Of a stretch of 64,000 bases of DNA, positions 43,961 through 54,800 are shown in pieces. Location of the stretch: contig JAOWBW010000870.1 of NCBI GenBank assembly GCA_026119855.1, positions 1 through 64,000 on the forward strand, read 5' to 3'. Every line of letters begins with the position of its first letter. The first letter of the stretch is position 1. The notes under the pieces are model-generated. The model was given only the letters and a program-made list of their open reading frames with translations. It made no database searches and was not told the DNA's origin. This DNA comes from Campanula takesimana. Taxonomy: Eukaryota > Streptophyta > Magnoliopsida > Asterales > Campanulaceae. The position numbers and the translations under genes were made by a program.

Positions 43961-44258
43961 GGCAGACTTTTGAGTCCCACTACATCGGCAGGCAGACTCT
44001 CCAGTCTCTCTAAATCAGCAGGCAGAATCTCGAGTCCCTCAACATCGGCAGGCAAACTCTCCAGTCCCTCCAACTCAGTAAGCAGACTCTCGAGTCCCTC
44101 TACATCGGCATGCAGACTCTTCAGTCCCTCCAAATCAGTAGGCAGGCTCTCGAGTCCCTCTACATCGGTAGGCAGACTCTCCAGTCCTTCCAAATCAGCA
44201 GGCAGACTCTCGAATCCTTCTACATTGGCAGACAGACTCTTCAGTCCCTCCAAGTCCT
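43961..44258 (+). repeat. 60-bp tandem array of B3
   Basis: Five units of exactly 60 bp, each a dimer of about 30 bp (tacatcggcaggcagactct ccagtccctc / caaatcagcaggcagactct cgagtccctc). Both strands have open repeat frames (124-171 codons; e.g. LESLPADVEG on minus). I regard these as by-products. Confidence 0.88.
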
Positions 44259-44465
44259 CTCTACGGACTCTAAATTTAGGCCACGGTGGGCCGATTTCTA
44301 TCACCGCACCCCTACTATCAGCAAAAGCCGCTCACACAGGGAGCGCACTCCTATCTCTGGTAATTTCAAGATTCTTGTTTTCATCGAGTCTTTGCTTTTT
44401 TTTCCTGGTGATGTCCTCGGCGAATGTTTTTTTCTTTCGTCGACGCATTTTGCTTTGCAATCAAC

Positions 44466-44480
44466 GTCGCCGAGGGGCTT
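44466..44480 (+). other. Polypurine tract of B3
   Basis: gtcgccgaggggctt immediately before TGTAGATACCCC. Confidence 0.75.
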
Positions 44481-45453
44481 TGTAGATACCCCACCTTGGA
44501 CGGCTCACCCCGATTGCACATTTGATTTTGTGTTTCTCCCTATTTTATGTGTTTCTCGTTAGTTTCTGTTACTTCCGTTAAGTTCCTGACTGACTTCGTT
44601 AAGTCTAAGGACCAAACCAAATAACAGTGCTGACTTTCTAGTCCATTCTGTCATTTTTGCCATCTCCAAGGCGCGCGCTTCCACCCTTTGGGGCTAGAGG
44701 CGCACGCATCCTGCCACCAAGGCAGGAGGCGCGCGCACCTGGGCGTCAGTTACAAATTTCTGTCCAAGAATCCCTCCCTTGCTCCTTTTAACAGTATTTG
44801 CCCGGGAAACTGATGTTTGTGGCTTGGTTTTGGCACCAAAAACTCACCTTCTTTACCTATAAAAACCCCTCTAATTCACCATTGAAGAGGAGGAAGATTT
44901 GAATCATTAACAAAAACTATACACAAATACTTACAAGGCATTTTTCTAAGAACCTTTTGAAGGAGTCCTTGAAGCTCTTTGAAGTATAGGTAAAAGACTA
45001 CTCTTTTCCCTCTTTTTCTACTTTATCTCTTCTCTCTTTCTTTTGCTTTAAATCAAAAGTGCATTCACCCAAACATTTTGGGACATGACATCAAAGACTA
45101 CTTCACTTCATTGAAGCTAGTCACGAAGTTATCTCCCTACATTCTAAACACCCCTTTTTTTACCCCCCTTTTATCATCAAGAATAAGACGAACATTTCAT
45201 CATTTATATAGATTTTGATCAAGCAAGACCAATTTTAGTTGGGCGATATGGGTGTTTAAGTACTTCCCATCTCGTAACCTAACCCCCGAACCTCATAACA
45301 AAGAATCTCTGTTTTCGTAATCAAACTTAGGCTATAAACATTAGGTTTTTCTTATGTTCCTCTAAAACATAGGTGGCGACTCTAAAACACAAATAGACAT
45401 CCTAGGGTAACACACGTGCTCTAGCCAAGCCGTGGCCCCCCGGGGTATCTATA
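44481..45453 (+). repeat. 3' LTR of B3
   Basis: 973 bp, TGTAGATACCCC...GGGGTATCTATA (last bases changed from TACA). CG boxes 44670-44745, TATA ctataaaaac at 44857-44866. Diverged relative of the B1 LTR. Confidence 0.85.
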
Positions 45454-45460
45454 GCAGCAC

Positions 45461-48238
45461 ACGGCTTTTCTAATGCGGAGTAATTCAGTTCAGCCCCTTG
45501 GAAGCGACGGTTGATAAAGTACATGGCGTTTTCTTTCTTCGAATCGGGTTTCTCTTATGCTAGCATAGCCCCTAATGCAGTGTTATTGACTGTGAGGTAC
45601 AAGGTCAACGGTTTCTCCTTATACGGTGGAGCCAACACTGGCGGATTCACTAAGTACTCCTTAACCTTTTCAAAGGCTTCATGGCACTCTTCGGTCCATT
45701 CTAAGGATGCATTCTTCTTGAAGAGCTTAAAAATGGGCTCGCACATCGTCGTGAGTTGATTAAAGAAATGAATAATGTACTGAAGGTGACCCATGAATCC
45801 CTTGACTTCTTTTTGCGTCTTAGGTGGAGGCATGTCAATGATGGCTTTGATCTTAGCGGGATCTACTTCTATACCACACTCAGTGACCATGTACCCAAGA
45901 ACTTTTCCTTTCACTACCCCAAATGTGCACTTAGACGGATTAAGTCTCATCTTGTAGTGTCTCAACCTTTCAAAGAACTTTCTAAGGTCGACAAAGTGCT
46001 GTCCATCGGAGCCTTTGGAGTGTATGATCATATCATCAACGTACACCTCCATTTCTTTATGTATCATGTCATGGAACAATGCAATTATAGCTCTCTGATA
46101 AGTGGCTCCGGCATTTTTGAGTCCGAATGGCATTACTGTATAGCAGAACGTCCCCCAAGGTGTAGTGAACGCTGTTTTATGTTGGTCCTCCTCGGCCATG
46201 AGGATATGGTTGTAACCGGCGAATCCATCTATGAATGAATGGACTTCGTATTTTGCGGTATTATCAACGCGCATGTCTATGTTGGGAAGAGGAAAGTCAT
46301 CTTTCAGAGATGCTCTGTTGAGGTCGCGGAAATAAACACAGACACGGACCTTTCCATTTGCCTTGGAAACCTGTACAGTATTGGCCAACCAGGTTGGATA
46401 CTCTATTACTTTGATGAACCCAACACTCAGGTGTTTCTCTATCTCTTGTTTGACTTGTACTGACCACTCTGGCTTAATTCTGCGGAGTTTCTGCTTGACT
46501 GGCTTTGAATTGGGAAGCAACGGTATCTTGTGCTCAACAATCGAATTGGCTAGCCCCGGCATATCTTTGTAGGACCAAGCGAACACATCTACGAATTCTC
46601 GGAGAAGCGCTATGAGGGCTTATCGGTCTTCCGCCTTGAAGAAACTGCCAATCTTGGTCTCTTTCGGATCATCGTCCGTCCCCAGATTAACTGTTTGCAT
46701 TTCTTCGGCATCAATAGGGCCATTTCCGCCATGAAGACCTACTTGCTTATTAATTTCTTTTAATATTTGTTCATTTTGTTGATCTATCTCGTCATATGAC
46801 TCATTATTATCTAATTCGTTAGAGTTATTAGTTAATTCATCATTTAGGACGCTAGCAATCTCAGGATACTCAGAAAGATCTATTTTTTCATTAAGAAGGT
46901 AGGGGAATACACGTTCCGTGATGGCATCCAAGTCCTCTTGGGTGAGCTCATTGGTAGCGGTATCTGACTCTAAAGTAAGAGTTACAAATTTTCTTGCTCT
47001 ATGGGGATGGGGAGTACATCCTAATTCTTTGGTCAGGAAGTCTTCACTTGCTATGGGTCCCCCAGTTGTGTACCAATTCTGGATGGCCTCGTCACACTTC
47101 TTGATGAGCTTGGTGTAGTCTTGGTTCGGGGTGTCCCCCTTATCTATTGGATTGATCTGAGTGTCCTCTAGCTTGCAAAGGTCGATAAATTGGCGCAGTA
47201 GGTCTTCTCCCAACACAAAGTCCCACTCACTGTATGCTTTGGCCTTGGTACCCCCTAATTCTTAAGGTAGCCACAAGAATTGCATCAGTTCTATTTCAAG
47301 CAAGTATGGTTCACAGTCACCGAAGATTTCGAAGCCCAGTTGGCGTTTCCCCCTATAGTCGATCCATGGTTCAGGGAACATGAAGTTTGGCAATTTTCCC
47401 CCTCGCGCACAAAGTACCCATTTAGAGTCTTTCGATAGGGCGGTGCTAGTGGCATAATGTATGAAGTCCAATCCCTTTCATCTTCAGGAATTCCCTTGAA
47501 TGGTGACACATACCCTAGACCATGTTCTGGGGGGTATAGAACGACAGGTGGTGGTTCTTTTATCCCTTGTAAATGCTTTCCAAGTCTAAGACCAGGGAAG
47601 TACCCTTCTTTTAGCATCATGTTAAGTACTGGGCGTGTTCCAGAGAATGGAATCGCCTTAGAATAGTCATTTTTATTGTGCACTTCTACCATCTCTACAC
47701 TACTTTCCTTTTGGATTTCGAATCCATTGAAGAGGTGGTCAGTTGCCTCATGCTGAATTTCTAAGATTGGGCTAGCAGTGACTAGTTCCCCAAGTATAGT
47801 GACAATCGTGTCGTTGTGTTTAAACTTGACACATTGATGGAGATTCGATGGTACTCCTCCCGTTTGATATAGCCACGGGCGTCCTAGAATAAGGTTGAAA
47901 GAGGAGGGGATGTCAATGACTTGGAATTTCACCTTTGTAGTTATTTCTCCCACTACATCTATTAGGGTGATCGCCCCTAAAGGTGAGCGTGCAGTGCAGT
48001 CAAATCCTCGTACAGTAAGAGTTGATGGTTTTAGCTCTCTCGAGGTAAGGCCAAGCATTACCATTACTTTCTTCGGTAAGAAATTTATGGCGGACCCATT
48101 GTCTACTAGGATTCTGGGGATTCGATGCCCATGGACCCTTGCGGTTATGTAGTGAGCTTCGGTGTGTCCTCCACCATACTGTGGTAGATCTAAGTCGGTA
48201 AACGTGATCACATTGCCAAATTGGATTTGGCCTACCAT
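45461..48238 (-). pseudogene. A4 pol: protease, RT and start of RNase H (Tat type)
   Basis: Protease region (48238 downward) has ILVDNGSAINFLP, the D-N-G active-site form usual in Tat elements, and FNLILGRPWLY. A linker (47216-46620) is acidic and asparagine-rich. RT (46586-45555) has VCVYFRDLNRAS, FIDGFAGYNHI, VMPFGLKNAGATYQR and the catalytic YVDD, then thumb and connection. RNase H begins with YFINRRFQGAELNYSALEK and is cut by B3 at 45454. A stop at 46620 and frame changes near 47290-47470 interrupt it. Protease cuts the polyprotein; RT/RNase H copy RNA to DNA. Not functional as it stands. Confidence 0.88.
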
Positions 48239-49265
48239 TTATGTTAACTCTTCGGGAGTTATTTCTTTGGGCACTTCGACTTGGGCTAAAGATTTTGAGA
48301 TCATCATTCGATGCTTATGAGATGAGCCTACGAGTTCCCATATGGAAATGTTGGCTTGAGTTTTCTTTAATTGTTTAAAAAGTGGATCGTCAAGCTCAAC
48401 GGGTTCAGGCTCTTTCGAAGATGATGGCTCTTCTACTCTTGGATCTTTGTTGATTATGACTCGACCAGAGCGGGTGAGTAGATTAACATCTTCCTTTTCT
48501 TTATTATTCTTCCTATCTTGTATTTGATCCCAAGACAAGATGTAACATAAAGAAATTTCATTATTAAACTTTGGAGTGCTCTCGCCCACATTTGGGACTA
48601 GGCGAGTAGTCTCCTCTTTCTCACTAGCTATTTCTATTACATTGATCCCTCCTCCCGTAGTTGGGAGGGGGTTTGTCACTACATTAGGAACCCCTAGCTG
48701 CTTAAAGTCTATGAGATCTTGGATCACATCTTTGAGGTGGTGACATGAGTTGGTGTCGTGACCGGTAGCCTTATGGAAATTGCAGAAGAGATGGTGGGAA
48801 TGATTGAGAGGGCATTCTTTGGGAATAGTAGGCTTTCTCGGTGTTATTTTGCCGGCTTCTATAAGGGTGTCGAACATTTGACTTTGGGTGACACCTTCTA
48901 GCTTGCTATAGGCCCTTTGCCTTGTTTTAGCTTTGGATTCAACTTCCATCTTGTAACATTCTCTTTGGGCTTGTAGACAGGCTTGGAGCGTGTCGACCTT
49001 CTTTCATAGGATTCCTCTTGCATGAGCAATCCCTTTCAAAGTGCATTGACCTCTTCTTCTTGGGCTAGTAACTGATTTTGGAAAAATTTGATCTCTCTGT
49101 CGAAGAATTCTTTTTGTGTTCGCAGTCGGGTCATGAATTCTTCTTTTATCTCCCTCTTGAAGCGGGCGTACAGGACCGTAGCGTATACTTTAGAGAGTTG
49201 ACCCACTTCCCCCTCTAGTCAAGCTTTGAGGTCGTTGAGTTCTTAAGTAAACTTGGCGCTTGACA
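48239..49265 (-). pseudogene. A4 gag-like remnant without capsid
   Basis: From ATG near 49263-49265 (minus) a coiled-coil N-terminus reads with three stops (RFKREIKEEFMTRLRTQKEF). From 48949 it continues with SKLEGVTQSQMFDTLIEAGK, then the zinc-knuckle variant C-X2-H-X4-H-X4-C (CNFHKATGHDTNSC), DVIQDLIDFKQLG and a linker toward protease. The capsid domain seen in A3 at 22899-23204 is missing between the two parts, as in B1. Confidence 0.78.
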
Positions 49266-49405
49266 TTGTGTTGGGAGTGTGGAGCTACCTTGCTGATCAG
49301 ACGGACCTAGAGTGCAGAAACTGTGTCAAATCCAGGCTGGGGTCCCAACAAGTCGGCTTTTATGAAACAGGGTTGACCAACACGGCAGATTCATAGAAAA
49401 TGAGA

Positions 49406-49446
49406 GATGTCTCGTACGAGACAATGGTTGTATTGTACGAGACATC
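49406..49446. promoter_or_regulatory. Palindrome pair upstream of A4 gag
   Basis: gatgtctcgtacgagacaa and ttgtattgtacgagacatc, same position relative to gag as 23731-23771 in A3. Confidence 0.65.
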
Positions 49447-49549
49447 TTACCTGACAGTCAGATTTACAGATTTTAATCCTATTGGTCGGATGGAATTTAA
49501 TCCATTTTGAGAGGTTACTACTCTTGTTCATCCTGGAACGGTGGATTCT

Positions 49550-51032
49550 TGTTGGGTTTCGATGTAACATGCGCAGCGGAATATAGCATTTAAAATTTAG
49601 GAAACCCAAAGCCCATAGATCCGTTCATATGATTAAATCAAATACAACAATATGAATAGAGGAAAACTAACCCTTGATGACTTTGAATTCTAGCTTTGAT
49701 CTTGGTGGAGAACTTGAAGCTTGATCACAATGAATAGTAAGAATACGAACTATGAAGATGATGAGCTTCACCCTCTAGCGGTATCCACACCACGAACGAA
49801 TATCAAGGAGCTTCTTGATCTTGGTTGCTAGACCAACAATTATGAAACACACTTTCACAATTGATAATGACTATATGGAATTTTAATTGTGTATTATTTT
49901 GTTCTTCAATCAAGAGATATCTTGGAACAAAATAAAACCTCTCTCAAACTCTTTGAGACTCACAAAAAGGCTATTACTGAAGTTCTGGCCGAAATCATCC
50001 TTTTATACACAAGCAAGACCTATTCCAAATAGGAACCTTGTGTCAAAAGACATTCTAAATCGAATTATGAAAGTGCCAGCCGACAGTACTGTGCGGCCGC
50101 CCAGAATACACTGTGCGGTCGCACATATATCTGAAACAAACTGGTACAAAATTTGGGCTAAGTGTGCGGCCGCCCAGTCCACACTGTGCGGTCGCCCACT
50201 TCCCCAGAATGTCCAGAATTTCCAAAATTCCAATTTAGTCATTTTAAAGATTCGTTCTATTGTGTGTGACCCTCTAGGATTATACTAAGTTAGCAATGGT
50301 TTCAAACATGAAACCACAAGATATGATTAGGTTCTAGCAAACCGTCACACCTACCCAAATAGTATAACTAGATACAAGTTCGCATTCCTTTAGAATATGT
50401 CACAATCCCTTTGTCCACGATGTCATTGAACACAAGTCATGGTCAAACAGTCAACTTGTTTTGTTCAATACTTTTTCGATTCCGAATATGTTGATAATTC
50501 AAATGCTATTGATCCAATCAATCCATTTGAGTCCGGCCGAACATTTCATCAACATCATTCCTTCGAGGGGCCCAAGCTTGACATCTCTCCGTGGAGGGAC
50601 AAATCCATTTAGCTTATTATTCTTCCCAATGGGAATCCGATTATGCCAATCATACCCTTTATAACTACCGTGTTAAGGTAGCGTTTGAATATGTCAAACA
50701 CAATGTTCATCAAGTGGAAGACTATAATAACTTCATGTCTAAGGATTCAAATGATATAACTAATATGAGATATATGTTCGACATAGACCATGACATAAAT
50801 ATCATACAGCGGGTCATGTCCAGTACCTTGTTCCAAACAAGTACCCATAAATCTAACATGATCATCCCATGATCATTTAGCCTTTATACTAGTGCTTAAT
50901 AAGTACTAGGGACGGAGATTATTATAAGTAAACATGAACAACAATAATAATCAAAACATCTCTTTATTGATATGAAATAAATGATAACAATTACAACGTT
51001 TATTAAACGTGCCTAGGGCACCACTGCCAACA
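49550..51032 (-). repeat. Copia solo LTR with ATTCT target duplication
   Basis: 1483 bp, plus-strand ends TGTTGGG and GCCAACA, flanked by ATTCT (49545-49549 and 51033-51037). It is the same LTR family as 2611-4068, reversed. No internal sequence remains, so it is the product of LTR-LTR recombination. The empty site is seen at 23869-23873. Boxes gtgcggccgccc (50091-50102 and 50164-50175), gtgcggtcgcac (50113-50124) and gtgcggtcgccc (50186-50197) lie upstream (in LTR direction) of a TATAAAA at 50001-50008. Confidence 0.95.
50091..50197. promoter_or_regulatory. GC palindrome boxes of copia solo LTR
   Basis: Four 12-bp boxes of the gtgcggccgccc / gtgcggtcgcac type in 107 bp. They use the same words as the boxes of the unrelated Tekay LTR at 53319-53420. 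Confidence 0.65.
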
Positions 51033-51037
51033 ATTCT

Positions 51038-52201
51038 GTCACCTTAGAATATGAGCCCCTTGTTTTTTTACCTGTATTGCACTCTCCCAAACGGACAATT
51101 CGGGCAAAGGTCCCATATTCTCATCGGAATCCACCATTGAATTAACCAAACCTAAGTGATTCCGTAGTTGTTTTTCAATTTTTTTAAACAACGCATTAAT
51201 GCAATCAAACCTTGTGAATTTTAAGGGACAACCGAAAGGAACATGTTGAACGTTGCGTTCGAAACTAAGCCAAAATGGCATCCACAATCTCGCACAGAAT
51301 AGTGAAAATAGGAAAACACAAGCTCGGATTTCCGCAGAGAGGTTCTCCATTCTTTCAAAATCCTTTGTTCAACATTTTACCGAAAGGACATTCGTCATAT
51401 TCACGAGGGAGGATTATAGATTGTAAAGATGCGTTATCTTAGGCAAAGATTAAAACAACCCTAAGAATCGAACCGACCAGTCTCGAGGAGTGTCTTATTA
51501 GCTAGTATGTATGCATGAGGTTGATGCAAGGCTTACGGCTAAGGCTCCCCATGAACACAGTCTAGAAGTGTGTCACAGAGTGGGTACACCATCTTTGGAG
51601 AGACCGGCGAGGGCCATTCATTAGAATGGGGGTGATGACCAACATCCGTCCTCTGATTGGGACCCGAGTTTATAGGGTATGTAGTGGAATTATTCTACAT
51701 GTGTGCACGTGTGTGAGAGTCAAGATCTAGGTGTCAAAGATAAAATAGAGATTTTTTTTTTTGAAAGTAAAAATGAAAACATGCAATGGCCGGGCCAAGT
51801 GGCTGCCTACGTTTCCCTCTTGTGGAGGATCTCAGGCCGTCATAGTTTACACATAAGGCAAACACAAGCAAAGAAGATAACAAACATTTTAGCAAGTACT
51901 CCTGCAAAACAAAGGTTAGCCTTATAATATATGGGGAGTGTCTTTGTCATTAGTGAGGTCCTAAGACTCAGAAACATAGGGGAGAGCGGATCTGAAACCC
52001 TGTGTACATGTTTGAACTGAACAAAAATCCTTTTTCAAACCAGAGAGTCAGACCAGCCGGGCAGAGCTGAGATGTCTCGTACGAGACAAGTGATCCCTCG
52101 TACGAGGCATCTCAGTCAGGGAACAGATTACAGTACAGAATGCAGAATTTTGAAACAACGATGATTTCTTTCGACGCAAGTCTAACCCACTTACTGTGAT
52201 C
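51038..52201 (-). other. A4 leader
   Basis: No gene. Matches A3 23874-25470 in order. It includes the conserved block 51480-51720, an ACTACG-type module (minus) at 51795-51850 and a palindrome pair at 52071-52112. Confidence 0.65.
52071..52112. promoter_or_regulatory. Palindrome pair in A4 leader
   Basis: gatgtctcgtacgagacaag and tgatccctcgtacgaggcatc, same position as 25282-25322 (A3) and 26853 onward (A2). Confidence 0.68.
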
Positions 52202-52220
52202 TTCCCCAGCGGAGTCGCCA
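52202..52220 (-). other. Primer-binding site of A4
   Basis: Plus strand ttccccagcggagtcgcca, the complement of TGGCGACTCCGCTGGGGAA, two bases from the LTR. Confidence 0.87.
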
Positions 52221-52221
52221 C

Positions 52222-52525
52222 TGTTTGTGCGTGGGTTTTTTGGTTGTTCTCGAGGCAGTTTTCATCCTTCAATTTACCTTTTTAATTGAGAGTCACCACC
52301 ATGTTGTTATCAGAACACAGACCGAGATATCTGGATTCGGGGGTTAAGTTATGAATTGGGAAGGTCAAGGAGCACCCAATTCACCCAATCTAGGATTGGT
52401 CTTGCTAAGAAATCATTATCATTGTTTCAAAATCATGCAAAATGTATGTAAAAGAAAAAAACAAACAAATAAATAATTGCTTATTTATTTGGGATTTCGG
52501 ATCAAGTGGTTCGAGACCATCTCCA
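52222..52525 (-). repeat. 5' LTR of A4, U5-side piece
   Basis: Starts TGTTTGTGCGTGGG on the plus strand and is cut by Tekay-1 at 52526. The other piece is 60610-61324. Joined length about 1014 bp. Confidence 0.9.
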
Positions 52526-54690
52526 TGTAACGACCCAAAAACCGGTCCATATTTAGTTTATATTTTTGGGGATTTTTATTTGACTTATGTGTGCATTTTA
52601 TGTGTTGCATCATATTTTATGATTTGCACATCTTACTTGATTAAATGATCTATTTACCTAGTTAGTAGTAATAATGGATAAAGGAGTTAAATGATTAAGT
52701 TGAAACTTTAGGGTCCTTAGTGAAATTATAACTTTAGGGGCTTAAGTGTTAAAAATGGAAGTCCAGTGACTAAAGAATAAAAATGGGTAAAGATTTTTAT
52801 TAAAACAAGTTTATCCCTTCTCCATCTCTCTCTGTGTTTACAAACAGCATACTTCTTTTCTCTCGTTTCATTCCTAGGTTAAGAAGAAAAAGGTAAGTTC
52901 AACCTATTTCGATTTATATCTTTTTATTTACTACTCCGTTTTAAAATCTAATTATATAAAAATGACCAGGGCGTTGAGTAGGTCATTTTTACCCAAACAA
53001 AACAAATTTCCTCGATACTTTTTCTGGAAATAGGTAAGTGACTAATTCCCCTTAAATGTTAAAATGGTCATATATATGTTGTATATGTTATATGTGGTGA
53101 AATTATTGTGAAAAGAATTTATTTGTGATACTTGTAATTTTGGGACAAAGTGAGTATTTAGTATGTTGGTTTGGTTGGGTTTAAAGGGGTGTTAGAGTTG
53201 TTTTGGAACTGATTTTGTAGCCTTAGTAAAGTTATAAGTGTTAATGTGTAGTACTTTTGGGACGGTGAAACGAAGGGAGTAAAATTTAGTGCATTTTGGC
53301 TTGTCGGGTGTGTTGGATGGCCGCCCAAAAGGGGCGTGCGGCCGCACATCTATCTGGAAGGTTTTGGTCATGGGACAGAGCATTTTGGGCGGCCGCACAG
53401 TCTGGTATGGGCGACCGCCCAGGGCTGCTGAAAGTTTGAGTTGTTTTGATTCAAGTGATTTAGAGTTCAATCTTGGTCCAGGTCCTAGGCGATATCATAG
53501 AGTACCTAGAGGGTTGTTGTGGAACACCCTAGTGTTTGAAATTGGTTCCTTTGTGAACAAATGTGTTATGGAATGTGAATAAGTGTTACATGGGGTAGTG
53601 TAGAACATCTTTTGATGTGGTTTGGATTGGTTCATCTTTGTGATGTGTTTGGCTTGGTTCCCTATTTTGGAATCATTGCCCCCGGTTGTTGTTTATGCAA
53701 GTATTCATTACTATTCTCGTGTTTAAAGTCCAGCTGGTACTTGTTATGGTGTCAGGCAGTGGGAGAATTATAGTGGTACAAGTTAAGTTCACTATAAGTT
53801 TTTCCATTGGTACCTTGAGTCAGGCAGTGGGAGAATTATTGTGGCACACAAGCCAAGTTCACTATAAGGTTTTCCGATGTTGCCTTTTCTGTTTTCCCCA
53901 GTCCAGATTGGCCTTGGATGGGATAAATCGCTCCCTTGGGTGAGCATTTGGGTTATGACTTTGTGTCATATTCCCCCCGTTATTACTTTGGTTCTTATGG
54001 TTATGGTTTGGTTTTCGGGATCCTAGCTTCAGCTATTTATGCTGCTCAGATGGTTTTCTCAGTTGGTTTTCTCAGATGGTATTCTCAAAAAGTTATGTTT
54101 ATTGGGTAAACCTTGGCTTGGTATCCACCTGAGTGTGGCATTTGTGGTAATTGTGGTATATGAGTTGGTTTTACCTATCATACTATGTGCTATGTAATGC
54201 TTATGATATTGTTCGTTATGCTTATCATTTTAGCATGAAACGTAGTTGCATTTTAGTAGCTTACTGAGATTCATTCTCACCCCTTATTTGTTTACTGTTT
54301 TAGATAAAGGCGAGTCCAGGGGATAGGACACCTTGGCACGGGAGGGCGTTGGAGTGGTAAGAGTTGGGACTTGTTTTGTTAAGGTTACATTATGTAAATG
54401 TAAAACCTTTTGGGTAGAGTACCCGTACTTCCTATTGTAACATCTATTTTGGATAATGTTGGTGTATGTACATTTGTATAAAAGTTTGTAAGCCTTCGGG
54501 CTAAGTACTTTCGTTGTGAAAGTTGGTTGTAAAGTTTGTTTAAAGTTAAATGAAGTCTTTGAACTTCAAGTGTGATTTTGTTAAACTTTATGAAAGTACA
54601 TTTCAAAAAAAAAATTCAAGTGTTTTATAACGTCTTCCACTCGTGTCCCGAGCATGGGGCCAAGTAGGACCACGGGTCTGGGGCACGACA
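52526..54690 (+). repeat. 5' LTR of Tekay-1
   Basis: 2165 bp, TGTAACGACCC...GGCACGACA. TATA-like attatataaaaat near 52948-52960. GC boxes at 53319-53420. Two near-copies of a phrase ggcagtgggagaattatwgtgg near 53756 and 53823. Confidence 0.9.
53319..53420. promoter_or_regulatory. GC palindrome boxes of Tekay-1 5' LTR
   Basis: ggccgccc (53319-53326), GTGCGGCCGCAC (53336-53347, a perfect palindrome), gggcggccgcac (53387-53398), gggcgaccgccc (53409-53420). The 3' LTR has GGGCGGCCGCCC at 59234-59245 (perfect), GTGCGGCCGCAC at 59255-59266 and gggcggccgcac at 59306-59317. The boxes lie about 370 bp after the TATA-like site, unlike in the copia and Tat LTRs. Confidence 0.68.
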
Positions 54691-54692
54691 GT

Positions 54693-54710
54693 TGGTATCA
54701 GAGCTAGGTT
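54693..54710 (+). other. Primer-binding site (tRNA-iMet) of Tekay-1
   Basis: TGGTATCAGAGCTAGGTT two bases after the LTR. TGGTATCAGAGC is the classical complement of the initiator methionine tRNA end. Confidence 0.95.
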
Positions 54711-54800
54711 GTAGATGGTCTAGAATGACTAAATGACCTAGGAGGGTAGTAGAGTATAGAGTGAGTAACGTTGAGTGTTCTATGCAGGTATTCATTGAAA

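Larger units (their letters stand above)
41146..45453 (+). mobile_element. Family B-like element B3, 3' part
   Basis: Starts within the integrase C-terminus, cut by the LTR of C. It continues with hairpins, a module, an antisense PMD gene, a 60-bp array, a polypurine tract and the 3' LTR (44481-45453). It sits inside the RNase H region of A4, whose coding continues at 45461. Its 5' part is missing, so no duplication can be checked (right flank gcagc). Confidence 0.85.

Noticed and set aside
43930..44562. Leucine-rich-repeat-like frame on minus (LESLPADVEG)
   Set aside because: The 10-residue rhythm comes from a 30/60-bp DNA repeat and lacks the LRR consensus; the opposite strand is equally open.
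45511..46572. Plus-strand frames of 69-160 codons
   Set aside because: Mirror images of the A4 reverse transcriptase coding strand.
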